A DNA stretch of 39,994 nt from an uncultured Schlesneria sp. (GTDB lineage Bacteria > Planctomycetota > Planctomycetia > Planctomycetales > Planctomycetaceae), in contig CAIULL010000267.1 in assembly GCA_903899985.1 (NCBI GenBank), positions 1-39,994 on the forward strand, given 5' to 3'. The notes under the pieces were generated by a model. It was not told the origin of the DNA. It saw nothing but the letters and a program-made list of their open reading frames with translations, and ran no database searches. The translations under genes were made by a program, and so were the position numbers. This document shows, piece after piece, positions 33,512 to 39,994 of this stretch; position 1 is the stretch's first letter, and each line of letters starts with the position of its first letter.

Positions 33512-34087
33512 ATGACCGAAGTTGTCGGACATTTTTTGGTATTTACGGTCGCTGCAATCGGCTTCCTGATCGCCCCCTTGCTGATCGGCAGGCTGGTTCG
33601 TCCCCGCTTACCTTCGGCGGAAAAAGACGCCACTTATGAATGCGGTGAACCGACCATCGGTTCAAGCTATATCCAGTTCGATCTGCGGTTTTACGTGGTC
33701 GCACTGCTGTTCATTATTTTCGACGTCGAAGTCGTGTTTTTCTTTCCGTGGGCAACAGTCTTCGGAACGGCGATGCAACTGGCTGACCCCGGACTTTCAA
33801 ATGAAGCTCGTCGAGTCCTCAGCGAACAATTGCTGACCGTTCCTGCCGGTTCGATTACCGATCAAACCGCAGTGTCGGCCGCAACGGCGTTGCAACTGGG
33901 TTGGACGGCGTTTGTCGACGTCGCCGCCTTCTTCGCCGTGCTGCTCGTCGGATTCGCCTATGTCTGGAAACGTGGCGACTTGGATTGGGTCCGTACGACC
34001 GCCGAACGAAAAAGCACGATTGGTGGGACGTCCCTGCCGCTTTCGCAAGTCTCGGCAAACAAACCCGCGCCGGTCACCGCGAGTTGA
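33512..34087 (+). CDS. nuoA: NADH-quinone oxidoreductase subunit A
   Basis: Membrane subunit of complex I with three helices, near the quinone-entry region. 191 residues, longer than the usual 120-150. The conserved YECGEP...GSSYIQFDLRFYVVALLFII and FDVEVVFFFPWA block (about 43-88) is intact, including the conserved Cys and acidic residues. Between TM2 and TM3 lies a ~45-residue insert (DPGLSNEARRVLSEQLLTVP and on), and after TM3 (VDVAAFFAVLLVGFAYVWKR) there is a ~30-residue polar tail. The stop of DUF2203 is seven bases upstream. Confidence 0.94.
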   Translation: MTEVVGHFLVFTVAAIGFLIAPLLIGRLVRPRLPSAEKDATYECGEPTIGSSYIQFDLRFYVVALLFIIFDVEVVFFFPWATVFGTAMQLADPGLSNEARRVLSEQLLTVPAGSITDQTAVSAATALQLGWTAFVDVAAFFAVLLVGFAYVWKRGDLDWVRTTAERKSTIGGTSLPLSQVSANKPAPVTAS

Positions 34088-34230
34088 GGTCCCTGGAATG
34101 ACGCGGGAAATCAGCCTGAACACGAATGATTTCGAGTGCATGACGATCAGCAGAAACACTCGATACCTGGCTTTAATGACTTTGATCACCATCAGAAACC
34201 CAGCCTGACGCTTACGGCGGAATTGCATCA

Positions 34231-34755
34231 ATGAAGATTGAAGAGATTTATCAGCGACTGGTCTCCCGCTTCGGCGATGCCATTCGTGAACTGAAGACGG
34301 GTGTCAAAGATCCCTGGATCGAAGTCGCACCAACCGCGATCGCGGACGTTTCCGAATTCTTGCGGACAGAATCAGACCTGAAGTTTGAAGCTCTGAATGA
34401 TCTCACCGCAGCCGATTGGCTCGAGACCGACGCAAAGAAAAAGACTCCTTGCGATCCACATGTCGAAGTTGTTTATCACCTTTACAGCTATTCACTGAAG
34501 CACACGTGCAAGCTGAAGGTCAAGGTTCCACGCTGGAAAGACGGCGTCGCGGGTGAACTTCCCGAGATTCCTTCGGTTTCACACGTCTGGGGGATCGGCG
34601 ACTGGCACGAGCGGGAAGCCTACGATCTTGTCGGCATCCATTTCACCAACCATCCCAATCTGCGGCGAATCCTTTGCCCGGAAGACTGGGAAGGTCATCC
34701 GCTGAGAAAAGATTACGAGTTCCCTCTGGAATACCACGGCGTTCGCGGCAAATAG
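34231..34755 (+). CDS. nuoC: NADH-quinone oxidoreductase subunit C
   Basis: Peripheral-arm subunit of complex I (30 kDa family). 174 residues, with the C-terminal signature HVWGIGDWHEREAYDLVGIHF and ILCPEDWEGHPLRKDYEFP. The N-terminal half is less conserved, with a FEALNDLTAADWLE segment and the VEVVYHLYSYSLKHTCKLKV beta region. It lies 143 bases after nuoA; nuoB, normally between A and C, is absent there. The gap holds only a 36-codon frame at 34098-34208 that resembles nothing. Confidence 0.95.
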   Translation: MKIEEIYQRLVSRFGDAIRELKTGVKDPWIEVAPTAIADVSEFLRTESDLKFEALNDLTAADWLETDAKKKTPCDPHVEVVYHLYSYSLKHTCKLKVKVPRWKDGVAGELPEIPSVSHVWGIGDWHEREAYDLVGIHFTNHPNLRRILCPEDWEGHPLRKDYEFPLEYHGVRGK

Positions 34756-34788
34756 GTCGTTCGCAGCATATTGCTTGAAGAAAATCAA

Positions 34789-36042
34789 ATGAGCCTGACA
34801 CTCGAAGACCCACGTATCGTTGAATTTGACGTTCGTACCGACGAAATGTTGGTCAACATGGGCCCACAACATCCCAGTACTCACGGAGTGCTGCGGCTGC
34901 TGTTGCGGACCGACGGCGAAATCGTTCACGAAGTGACGCCGCACATCGGATATCTACATCGCTGCGCCGAAAAGATCGGCGAAAATCTTTCGCCACCACA
35001 ATGGATTCCGTACACCGACCGCATGGATTACCTGGCGGCAATGAACATGAATCTCGGATTCAGCCTCACCGTCGAGAAGCTGATCGGGATGGAAGTTCCT
35101 GAAAAGGCGATGACACTGCGAGTCATCATTGGTGAGTTGAACCGAATCGCCAGCCATCTGGTCGGAATGGGTGCCTACGGTCTCGATCTGGGGACGTTCA
35201 GTCCATTCCTCTATGCCTTCCGTGAACGCGAGATCATTCTGGATCTGCTGGAAGAAGTCTGCGGTGCACGCCTGACTTACAGCTACATCACGATCGGCGG
35301 AACGACTCACGATCTGCCTGATCAGATCACGATTCCCCCCGGCCTGGCTCAGTTGACCGAGCGCAATCCGAACATGCAGTTAAGCTGGATCAACGCTCTG
35401 CGAATGTTCCTCGACTGGATGGGACCTCGGATCAAGGAATACCACACGTTGCTCACCCGCAACGCGATCTTCGTTCGACGAACCGCAGGTCTGGGAATAT
35501 TGTCACCTGAGATGGCGATGAGCTACGGCTGCACCGGCCCGGTTCTGCGAGGCAGTGGCGTTGATTACGACCTGCGTCGTGACGGTGAAGCGATCTATAC
35601 GCGGATGTACGAAGGCTACAAATTCAAGATCCCCGTCGCACCATTCTCTGATCCTGCCTTCGGCGGTATCCCTCAGGAAGTCGCGTTAGGCGATAACTGG
35701 TGCCGATTCTTCGTCCGCATGATGGAAGTGGCTCAGTCGATCGAGATCATCCGCCAGGCATTGGATCGTTACCCGACATCGAAGGGTGAGTACCGTCTGC
35801 CGTTCAAGATGAACCAGAAGCTACCGGCCGACGAAGTCTATCTGGAAACCGAATGCCCCAAGGGTTCCATGGGCTTTTATCTTGTCGGCGACGGCGACGC
35901 CGAACCATTCCGCGTCCGCGCCAAGAGCTCCTGCTTCTGCAACCTGTCGGTCACTGGACCACTTTGCCAGGGCGTGTTGATCGCCGACATTCCCTCGATC
36001 GTCGGTTCGCTCGACATCGTGATGGGTGAAATTGACAGATGA
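34789..36042 (+). CDS. nuoD: NADH-quinone oxidoreductase subunit D
   Basis: 49-kDa subunit lining the quinone-binding site. 417 residues from the ATG at 34789 (MSLTLEDPR); a TTG at 34771 is in frame but less likely. Family motifs: NMGPQHPSTHGVLRLLLRTD with the conserved His residues near the quinone, PHIGYLHRCAEKIGE, DRMDYLAAMNMN, GELNRIASHLVGMG and the C-terminal GDGDAEPFRVRAKSSCFCNL then DIVMGEIDR. It follows nuoC by 33 bases and is the last gene of the cluster, ahead of hairpins at 36055-36079 and 36166-36204. Confidence 0.96.
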   Translation: MSLTLEDPRIVEFDVRTDEMLVNMGPQHPSTHGVLRLLLRTDGEIVHEVTPHIGYLHRCAEKIGENLSPPQWIPYTDRMDYLAAMNMNLGFSLTVEKLIGMEVPEKAMTLRVIIGELNRIASHLVGMGAYGLDLGTFSPFLYAFREREIILDLLEEVCGARLTYSYITIGGTTHDLPDQITIPPGLAQLTERNPNMQLSWINALRMFLDWMGPRIKEYHTLLTRNAIFVRRTAGLGILSPEMAMSYGCTGPVLRGSGVDYDLRRDGEAIYTRMYEGYKFKIPVAPFSDPAFGGIPQEVALGDNWCRFFVRMMEVAQSIEIIRQALDRYPTSKGEYRLPFKMNQKLPADEVYLETECPKGSMGFYLVGDGDAEPFRVRAKSSCFCNLSVTGPLCQGVLIADIPSIVGSLDIVMGEIDR

Positions 36043-36054
36043 CGTGAAATTCCG

Positions 36055-36079
36055 CACGCCGTTTATTTTTAACGGCGTG
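36055..36079. repeat. Hairpin just after nuoD
   Basis: CACGCCGTT pairs with AACGGCGTG across a TATTTTT loop. There is no T-run downstream. It may protect the 3' end of the nuo transcript. Confidence 0.5.
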
Positions 36080-36165
36080 GGGAATCAGAGAGTTTTCTGG
36101 CATGGCCTGAAATAGGGCACATCACTGTGAATATGGTGCATCAAGAACTCCGTATCGACCCAACA

Positions 36166-36204
36166 ACAGACCTCCTTCAAACAGTGAAGTCTGGTCTGTT
36201 TTTA
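36166..36204 (+). terminator. Intrinsic terminator of the nuo cluster
   Basis: ACAGACC (36166-36172) pairs with GGTCTGT (36193-36199), with an inner CTTCA/TGAAG stem, followed by a T-run (TGTTTTTATT). It is 124 bases after the nuoD stop. Confidence 0.7.
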
Positions 36205-36315
36205 TTGACGGCTTCATCGTTTCACCGGCTTACCGAGTTCTCTGAAACAAACCGTGTATCGATGAACTCCTGGTGAGTCCAACGATAGATAACGTGAGAT
36301 GTTGAAAGGGCAAAA

Positions 36316-36591
36316 ATGGATGCCGACAGCCCCTCGTCACTTCCCACTTGGCCTTATTGGGTCGCTGTTCCAATATGTTCGTTGGCTTACGCAGGTTTCT
36401 GCACATGGTTCATGTTGGAGGCATGGGGGAAACTTGGAGAAACAAAGCCAGCCTGGTTTGACGTGGCATATTTTCTGGCGTGCCCGGGAATGTTTCTTAT
36501 CCCCATACCTGTCATTGGGCCACTCGTCGTGGGAGCGGCAGTGAGTTTCGTCATGATCTGGTTTCCTCGTCAGCTTTTCGAAAGCAAATGA
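36316..36591 (+). CDS. Small two-helix membrane protein
   Basis: 91 residues with AAAGGGCAAAA before the ATG. Two hydrophobic stretches: YWVAVPICSLAYAGFCTWFM and VAYFLACPGMFLIPIPVIGP continuing into LVVGAAVSFVMIWF. A short charged loop (EAWGKLGETKPAWFD) connects them. It is not similar to the MGDFFKPWRRK pair. A competing frame on the same strand (from 36299) is less protein-like. No function can be assigned. Confidence 0.65.
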   Translation: MDADSPSSLPTWPYWVAVPICSLAYAGFCTWFMLEAWGKLGETKPAWFDVAYFLACPGMFLIPIPVIGPLVVGAAVSFVMIWFPRQLFESK

Positions 36592-36656
36592 CGAAAGCCG
36601 CAATTGATCGGGGGCTTTCCAGGGCGATGAAAGAATGGGCTTGCCAAAGAACATCC

Positions 36657-37310
36657 TTCGCCCGGATTAATCGTGAGCCCGACGCGCGAGTTTAGAAGTT
36701 GCGCGTTTGAGGTTTCGAAAACGGGTTTCGTACAGGCGACTTTGGAAACCGCCGGGATTGACATTCCGGTTGGACTAAAAAGGCTTTCCACCTTGGCTCG
36801 TCCAGGTGGGAGCGAATTTGGAAACCAGTCAACCGCACCACCCCTACATGCGCATTCCTGCTTTCCACCCTGGCTCGCCCAGGTGGGAGCGAATTTCGTG
36901 CGGCTTTGACGAATGATGGTTTCCAAACTCAACTTCCTTCTACGCGAGGGGGGTGGACACCATGTCTCGTGACCAGAAAACAAGACTGAAGTCGCGTCAT
37001 CGCACCCGGCGAGCTTGCCTCATCGGTCGCCAGGATTGGCGCAATCAGGTTTGTATGTCGTGCGACGAAATTCGCTCCCACGTGGACAAGCCAAGGTGGA
37101 AAGCCAAAACAAAGACGCTGTTCTCCGTGCATTTTTTCTGGTTCCCAAATTTCCTTCCACCTGGGCGAGCCAGGGTGGAAAGCTTGTCATTGAACGCCTT
37201 CAGATATCCTTGAGGTTTCAAAATCCGTCACCCTCTGGCACCCTTCAAATGAATTCTTGATTTCACCCCAGATATCGAAAATGCGCAACTTCAAAACCCG
37301 CGAGCGAAGA
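36657..37310. repeat. Repeat cluster with inverted copies in a gene-free stretch
   Basis: A ~36-bp motif, CTTTCCACC(T/C)TGGCTCG(T/C)CC followed by AGGTGGGAGCGAATTT, occurs forward at ~36782 and ~36861 and reversed at ~37065 and ~37149. The outside is bounded by GACGCGCGAGTTTAGAAGTT with GCGC (36680-36703) and its inverted relative at ~37286-37307. Short frames cross it on both strands but read through the repeats. No gene is supported in 36592-37490. Confidence 0.7.
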
Positions 37311-37490
37311 ATTTTTCCAGGTTATCGCGTGAATAAAACCGGATTGGCCGTTCCCAGGAATATTTCATCTGGCTTCGTTTGTTGATGGTTTTGCATGCGG
37401 TGAGGCACGTCCGGCATCACCTGTCATTTATCGACGAGAAGCGCGCAGCGATCTGACGCGTCAACAATATTATGACAATACCCATCAAGG

Positions 37491-38498
37491 CTATTTGTCG
37501 CTCACCGACCAGTTGCTGATGACGTTTTTGTTGGGTGTTTCAGTCCAGATGTCAGGTTGCTTTCCCTTATTCCGCTTTCCGGAAACATCATATTTGAACT
37601 CTTTACCCCACAGATCAAGCAGCGACTCTTCCCGCAAAATCTCGATGTCCACAAGCGTCTTGAGATCCGGCGGGAAGGTTTTTCCCGCACCGTATTTCGT
37701 ATTCCCGTGGAAGCGTGAAACGGCACTATCCAGAATCCTGATTCGGATTGAAACATCGTCCTTCTCTGTACCACGCTCATGTTCTTCGACCCTTGCATCG
37801 ATATCTCCCGTCCAGCGGAGATGCAGATGCTCGTCGTTCAACCGAACGATGGAGAACTTTGACGGAGACCCCGTTAACACCAATGTTGGCGGCAGTTCGC
37901 TCCACTCGATTTTCCACCTCCCCGTTTTAAACGCGCCCGCTCCCGGCCCGTAATCAGCATGATGATACGTCCCGTCAGACTGAAAAACCCAATTTCCGAC
38001 GCACGGACCATGCCCGATCCACGCACCGACCAGTTTCGTTTCCATCGCAGCCAGTTTTCCCGTGCAAGAAGCAGGGACACGCACACCCTTCGCTTCATCG
38101 GCAGCCCGCGCTCTAAGTGGCTTTAAATTGACGGTTTTGACACCCTCTCGGCTGACTTTAAGAAAGAGGTAGCCGAAACCGGGACCATCCACGAGCGTTC
38201 CAAGGACCACGAATTTCAAATCCCCCTTTTCGTCCAGCGATGGCTGAAACCCAACCCTGTTTGGCCCCGGCACGACGCCGACAAGGATGATTTCCTTTGA
38301 GAAATCCACCGTGGGAATCTCCTCTTCAGGCCTCCATGCCTTCCAGACGGTCTCCAGCGATTTGGCATCGGCGAGAAAGCCATCTTCTGGAGCAAGTTTC
38401 CGAAGCGAATCATCCTTAATGATGCCCTGCCAGCGGCCGGTCGGCTCAACGGGGTTGGCAGCGAGCAGAGTTGCGAAAAGCAAAATGACAACACTCAT
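37491..38498 (-). CDS. Exported protein with lipocalin-like middle and GspG-like tail
   Basis: 335 residues starting at the ATG at 38498 (AAAGGAG upstream), with signal peptide MSVVILLFATLLAANP. Residues ~16-140 are an unrecognised domain, with VDFSKEIILVGVVPGPNRVG. About 150-240 is beta-rich, similar to secreted lipocalin-like modules (GAWIGHGPCVGNWVFQSDGT). The last ~85 residues (KTFPPDLKTLVDIEILREES, LLDLWGKEFKYDVSG, PDIWTETPNKNVISNW) follow the C-terminal fold of type II secretion pseudopilin GspG, but there is no pilin N-terminal methylation helix. The frame stays open another 117 codons upstream, without signs of coding. Confidence 0.75.
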   Translation of the reverse strand: MSVVILLFATLLAANPVEPTGRWQGIIKDDSLRKLAPEDGFLADAKSLETVWKAWRPEEEIPTVDFSKEIILVGVVPGPNRVGFQPSLDEKGDLKFVVLGTLVDGPGFGYLFLKVSREGVKTVNLKPLRARAADEAKGVRVPASCTGKLAAMETKLVGAWIGHGPCVGNWVFQSDGTYHHADYGPGAGAFKTGRWKIEWSELPPTLVLTGSPSKFSIVRLNDEHLHLRWTGDIDARVEEHERGTEKDDVSIRIRILDSAVSRFHGNTKYGAGKTFPPDLKTLVDIEILREESLLDLWGKEFKYDVSGKRNKGKQPDIWTETPNKNVISNWSVSDK

Positions 38499-38984
38499 GA
38501 TGATCAGTTCTCCTTTGCAATATTTGACGGCTTCACTGCAGGAAAAGTTTCGAGTATTTGCAGGAGATCTCAATTTAACTCGTTTCGCTGAAAACACACT
38601 GAGGAAAAACTTCCGCTTGCCCAAAACCTGATCCATTGAATGACGGGTCGACGGGAATTGCGGCAACGCATCGTGCGAGGTTCGTTTCGTCAATCGTATC
38701 AGTTGATGATTGTGAGAATCATTTTTTCGGTAAACAACCTGGGTTTGCCTGAAAGCGTGGGGACGCTCTTTTGGTAATCGTCCGCGGAAATGTTGGGTGG
38801 TATGGAATGTCTCGTTCCTGACCGTCGGTGACAGATTCATCCCTTTCATGCTGCTGGTTCCTTTTCACAACGAATAAATACCGTTTTGCTGGTTAAACCG
38901 ATTCATCTTTTGCGGTCTTTCCGTCGTAGCAGATGACTGCAATAGCGATGACCGTAAAACAAACAATGCTGACAGGAGACGACC
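38499..38984. other. Gene-free interval
   Basis: No gene, RNA or repeat could be supported. It must hold the promoters of the two divergent transcription units (minus from 38498, plus from 38985), but no convincing pair of -35 and -10 boxes was found. Confidence 0.5.
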
Positions 38985-39197
38985 GTGACAGAATCCAACA
39001 CAACCGAACCAACGAACTGGCCAGATCTGGCAATGTCATTATTTGATGGCTTGACGGGCCGAAAGGCCGAGATCACCTATGATTTTGATCAGCTTGAGGT
39101 CTCTGTTCCCCACCACGTTGGGGAAGCCTGCAAGTATGCCACATGGAAGTTGAATGGTGTTTTGAAAATCCGAACCGCTGAAAAGACTCAGGCCTGA
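38985..39197 (+). CDS. Small conserved-looking hypothetical protein
   Basis: 70 residues from a GTG at 38985, with AGGAG seven bases upstream. The sequence has a short variable N-terminus, then MSLFDGLTGRKAEITYDFDQ and LEVSVPHHVGEACKYATWKL, ending LKIRTAEKTQA: a compact alpha/beta protein without cysteine clusters. No family is recognised. Its stop is two bases before the next start codon, so the two form a bicistron. Confidence 0.7.
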   Translation: MTESNTTEPTNWPDLAMSLFDGLTGRKAEITYDFDQLEVSVPHHVGEACKYATWKLNGVLKIRTAEKTQA

Positions 39198-39199
39198 TC

Positions 39200-39529
39200 A
39201 TGCATTCTCAAATCGGATTCGCCATTGATATGGAAGTCGTTGCCAATGGCGAATCCTTTTTCGTTCGTGGTGATGACCAGCGAGTGGTCCTGAGTTTTCC
39301 ATCGATGGGTGTTGCCCGGCGAATTCTTGCATCGGCCTCGAATGGCCGAACCAAAACCTTCTTCCAGACGGCACAATTGCCGGTCGACACGATTTTCGAA
39401 TCACAAGTCTCCGGCCGTACGATCGCATTGAGTGGTCGTGGAATCAGATCGAGTTTACCGGCGCGGATGCTGGGAATTCCGGGGACTCGATTTTTCATTT
39501 TCAATCTGTTGCGGTGCGTCTTTAGTTGA
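39200..39529 (+). CDS. Hypothetical protein
   Basis: 109 residues, beta-rich (IDMEVVANGESFFVRGDDQR; VDTIFESQVSGRTIALSGRG), ending with RMLGIPGTRFFIFNLLRCVF, a hydrophobic tail. It follows the 70-residue protein with only two bases between stop and start, so the pair is probably translated together. The first gene's acidic, regular sequence and this basic partner suggest they may bind each other, which is only inference. No family is recognised. Confidence 0.72.
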   Translation: MHSQIGFAIDMEVVANGESFFVRGDDQRVVLSFPSMGVARRILASASNGRTKTFFQTAQLPVDTIFESQVSGRTIALSGRGIRSSLPARMLGIPGTRFFIFNLLRCVFS

Positions 39530-39598
39530 AGCTGATAATCAAATTCCGCTGCGGCCAAAGACGCCAGCGTCGTGATTTTATTTCGCGATCGTCTTGTT

Positions 39599-39692
39599 GT
39601 GCCCCTGCTTCGGAGTCTTCGTAGAACCAGTGTCTTGACGTTCTAACGATCGAAGAACACTGCTTGATGGAAGGCCGGCAAGCAACAGCACG
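39599..39692. repeat. Family A element, degraded (copy 4)
   Basis: Begins GTGCCCCTGCTTCGGAGTC and contains CAGTGTCTTGACG and ACACTGCTTGATGG in family order, ending GCAAGCAACAGCAC. Terminal repeats and stems carry several mismatches, so this is an old copy. Confidence 0.65.
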
Positions 39693-39742
39693 GTTGTCAG
39701 CGCGAGCAACCGTTCAACGATGTGGCCGCTTGTAAATTGCTA

Positions 39743-39784
39743 GGGCAAAGGCCCGTTAACCACCGCCGCAGGGGCGGTGGGGTG
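39743..39784. repeat. Family C short element, forward orientation
   Basis: GGGCAAAGGCCCGTTAACCA followed by CCGCCGCAGGGGCGGTGGGG. It is the shell of the long family C copies without the inner core; the second half forms a CCGCC/GGCGG hairpin. Confidence 0.7.
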
Positions 39785-39811
39785 GCGTCTTTATGATGCC
39801 TTCATGGTGAT

Positions 39812-39893
39812 GTGCCACTGCTTCGGAGTCCTCGTAGAAGCAGTGTCTGGAAATGGACACTCGCTTGAACAATCGGCACTGCTTGCCGGAGGA
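39812..39893. repeat. Family A element, degraded (copy 5)
   Basis: Starts with a perfect GTGCCACTGCTTCGGAGTC, and the left hairpin CACTGCTTC/GAAGCAGTG is intact. The right half is eroded, with CACTGCTTGCCGGAGGAC at the end but no closing GCAGTGGCAC. Confidence 0.65.
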
Positions 39894-39899
39894 CTGAAT

Positions 39900-39994
39900 A
39901 GACCGGGGTCAAGGGTAACAGGTGTTCGGGGACATGGGTAACACATTTTCTTATTCCCCAACGGGGGTGGCACGGACGGAGTGAGCGCAGCGAA
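39900..39994. other. Possible insertion-sequence end
   Basis: The reverse strand reads TGTGTTACCCATGTCCCC then GAACACCTGTTACCCTTGAC. The doubled TGTTACCC with CATGTCCCC resembles the ends of IS481/IS3-like elements. The window stops before any transposase, so this cannot be settled here. Confidence 0.3.

Noticed and set aside
34098-34208. 36-codon frame between nuoA and nuoC
   Set aside because: No similarity to NuoB or any known small subunit and only a weak ribosome binding site.

Overview
The window looks like chromosomal DNA of a planctomycete (Planctomycetota, family not certain). The evidence is two copies of a small planctomycete-type membrane protein family beginning MGDFFKPWRRK, dispersed extragenic palindromes of kinds common in this phylum, a split nuo (complex I) cluster carrying a DUF2203 gene, and many secreted or membrane proteins of unknown function. 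No rRNA, complete tRNA, CRISPR array, intact transposase or prophage was found. The genes are mostly housekeeping. The unusual content is regulatory and repetitive DNA between them.

Layout: 0-0.5 kb holds a 177-bp direct repeat. 0.56-5.0 kb (minus strand) holds htpG (Hsp90) translationally coupled to a helical-repeat protein gene. That gene and the last ~80 bp of htpG were duplicated downstream, and a ~97-bp twin-hairpin element then landed in the duplicated htpG tail. 5.1-6.6 kb holds a MazF-like toxin-antitoxin pair lying between copies of the 5' region of the next gene. 6.6-10.1 kb: a B12-type radical SAM protein and two paralogous membrane proteins. 10.2-16.5 kb: a secreted amidohydrolase, a DUF4380-like protein, an M16 peptidase and a secreted esterase/SMP-30 fusion. 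17-18.9 kb: small hypothetical and membrane proteins, one frameshifted.

19.1-24.9 kb is the most interesting part. cimA (citramalate synthase, first committed step of the pyruvate route to isoleucine) is preceded by what reads as a complete transcription attenuator. It has a TTGACT-17-TATCAT promoter, a 30-codon leader ORF with six Ile codons among its last 14, a possible antiterminator pairing, and a strong intrinsic terminator just upstream of the cimA start. A Uma2-type gene and valS follow.

25-30.7 kb: two paralogous small membrane proteins, a SWIM/SNF2 helicase and bioB, all on the minus strand. 30.7-32.1 kb is gene-poor, with tandem repeats, a decayed DUF5615 toxin-like gene and a composite palindrome. 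32.3-36.0 kb: nuoI, DUF2203, nuoA, nuoC, nuoD, with no nuoB between nuoA and nuoC. 36.3-40 kb: small hypothetical proteins, a secreted protein with a GspG-like tail, and dense repeats.

At least three dispersed palindrome families recur. Family A is ~95-100 bp with GTGCCACTGC ends and has six full or degraded copies. Family B has GGGGTCGGGTGTTCAAATTT arms. Family C is a GGGCAAAGGCCCG shell, whose inner core is inverted between the two long copies. All statements come from reading the sequence by eye; no database search or folding program was run.
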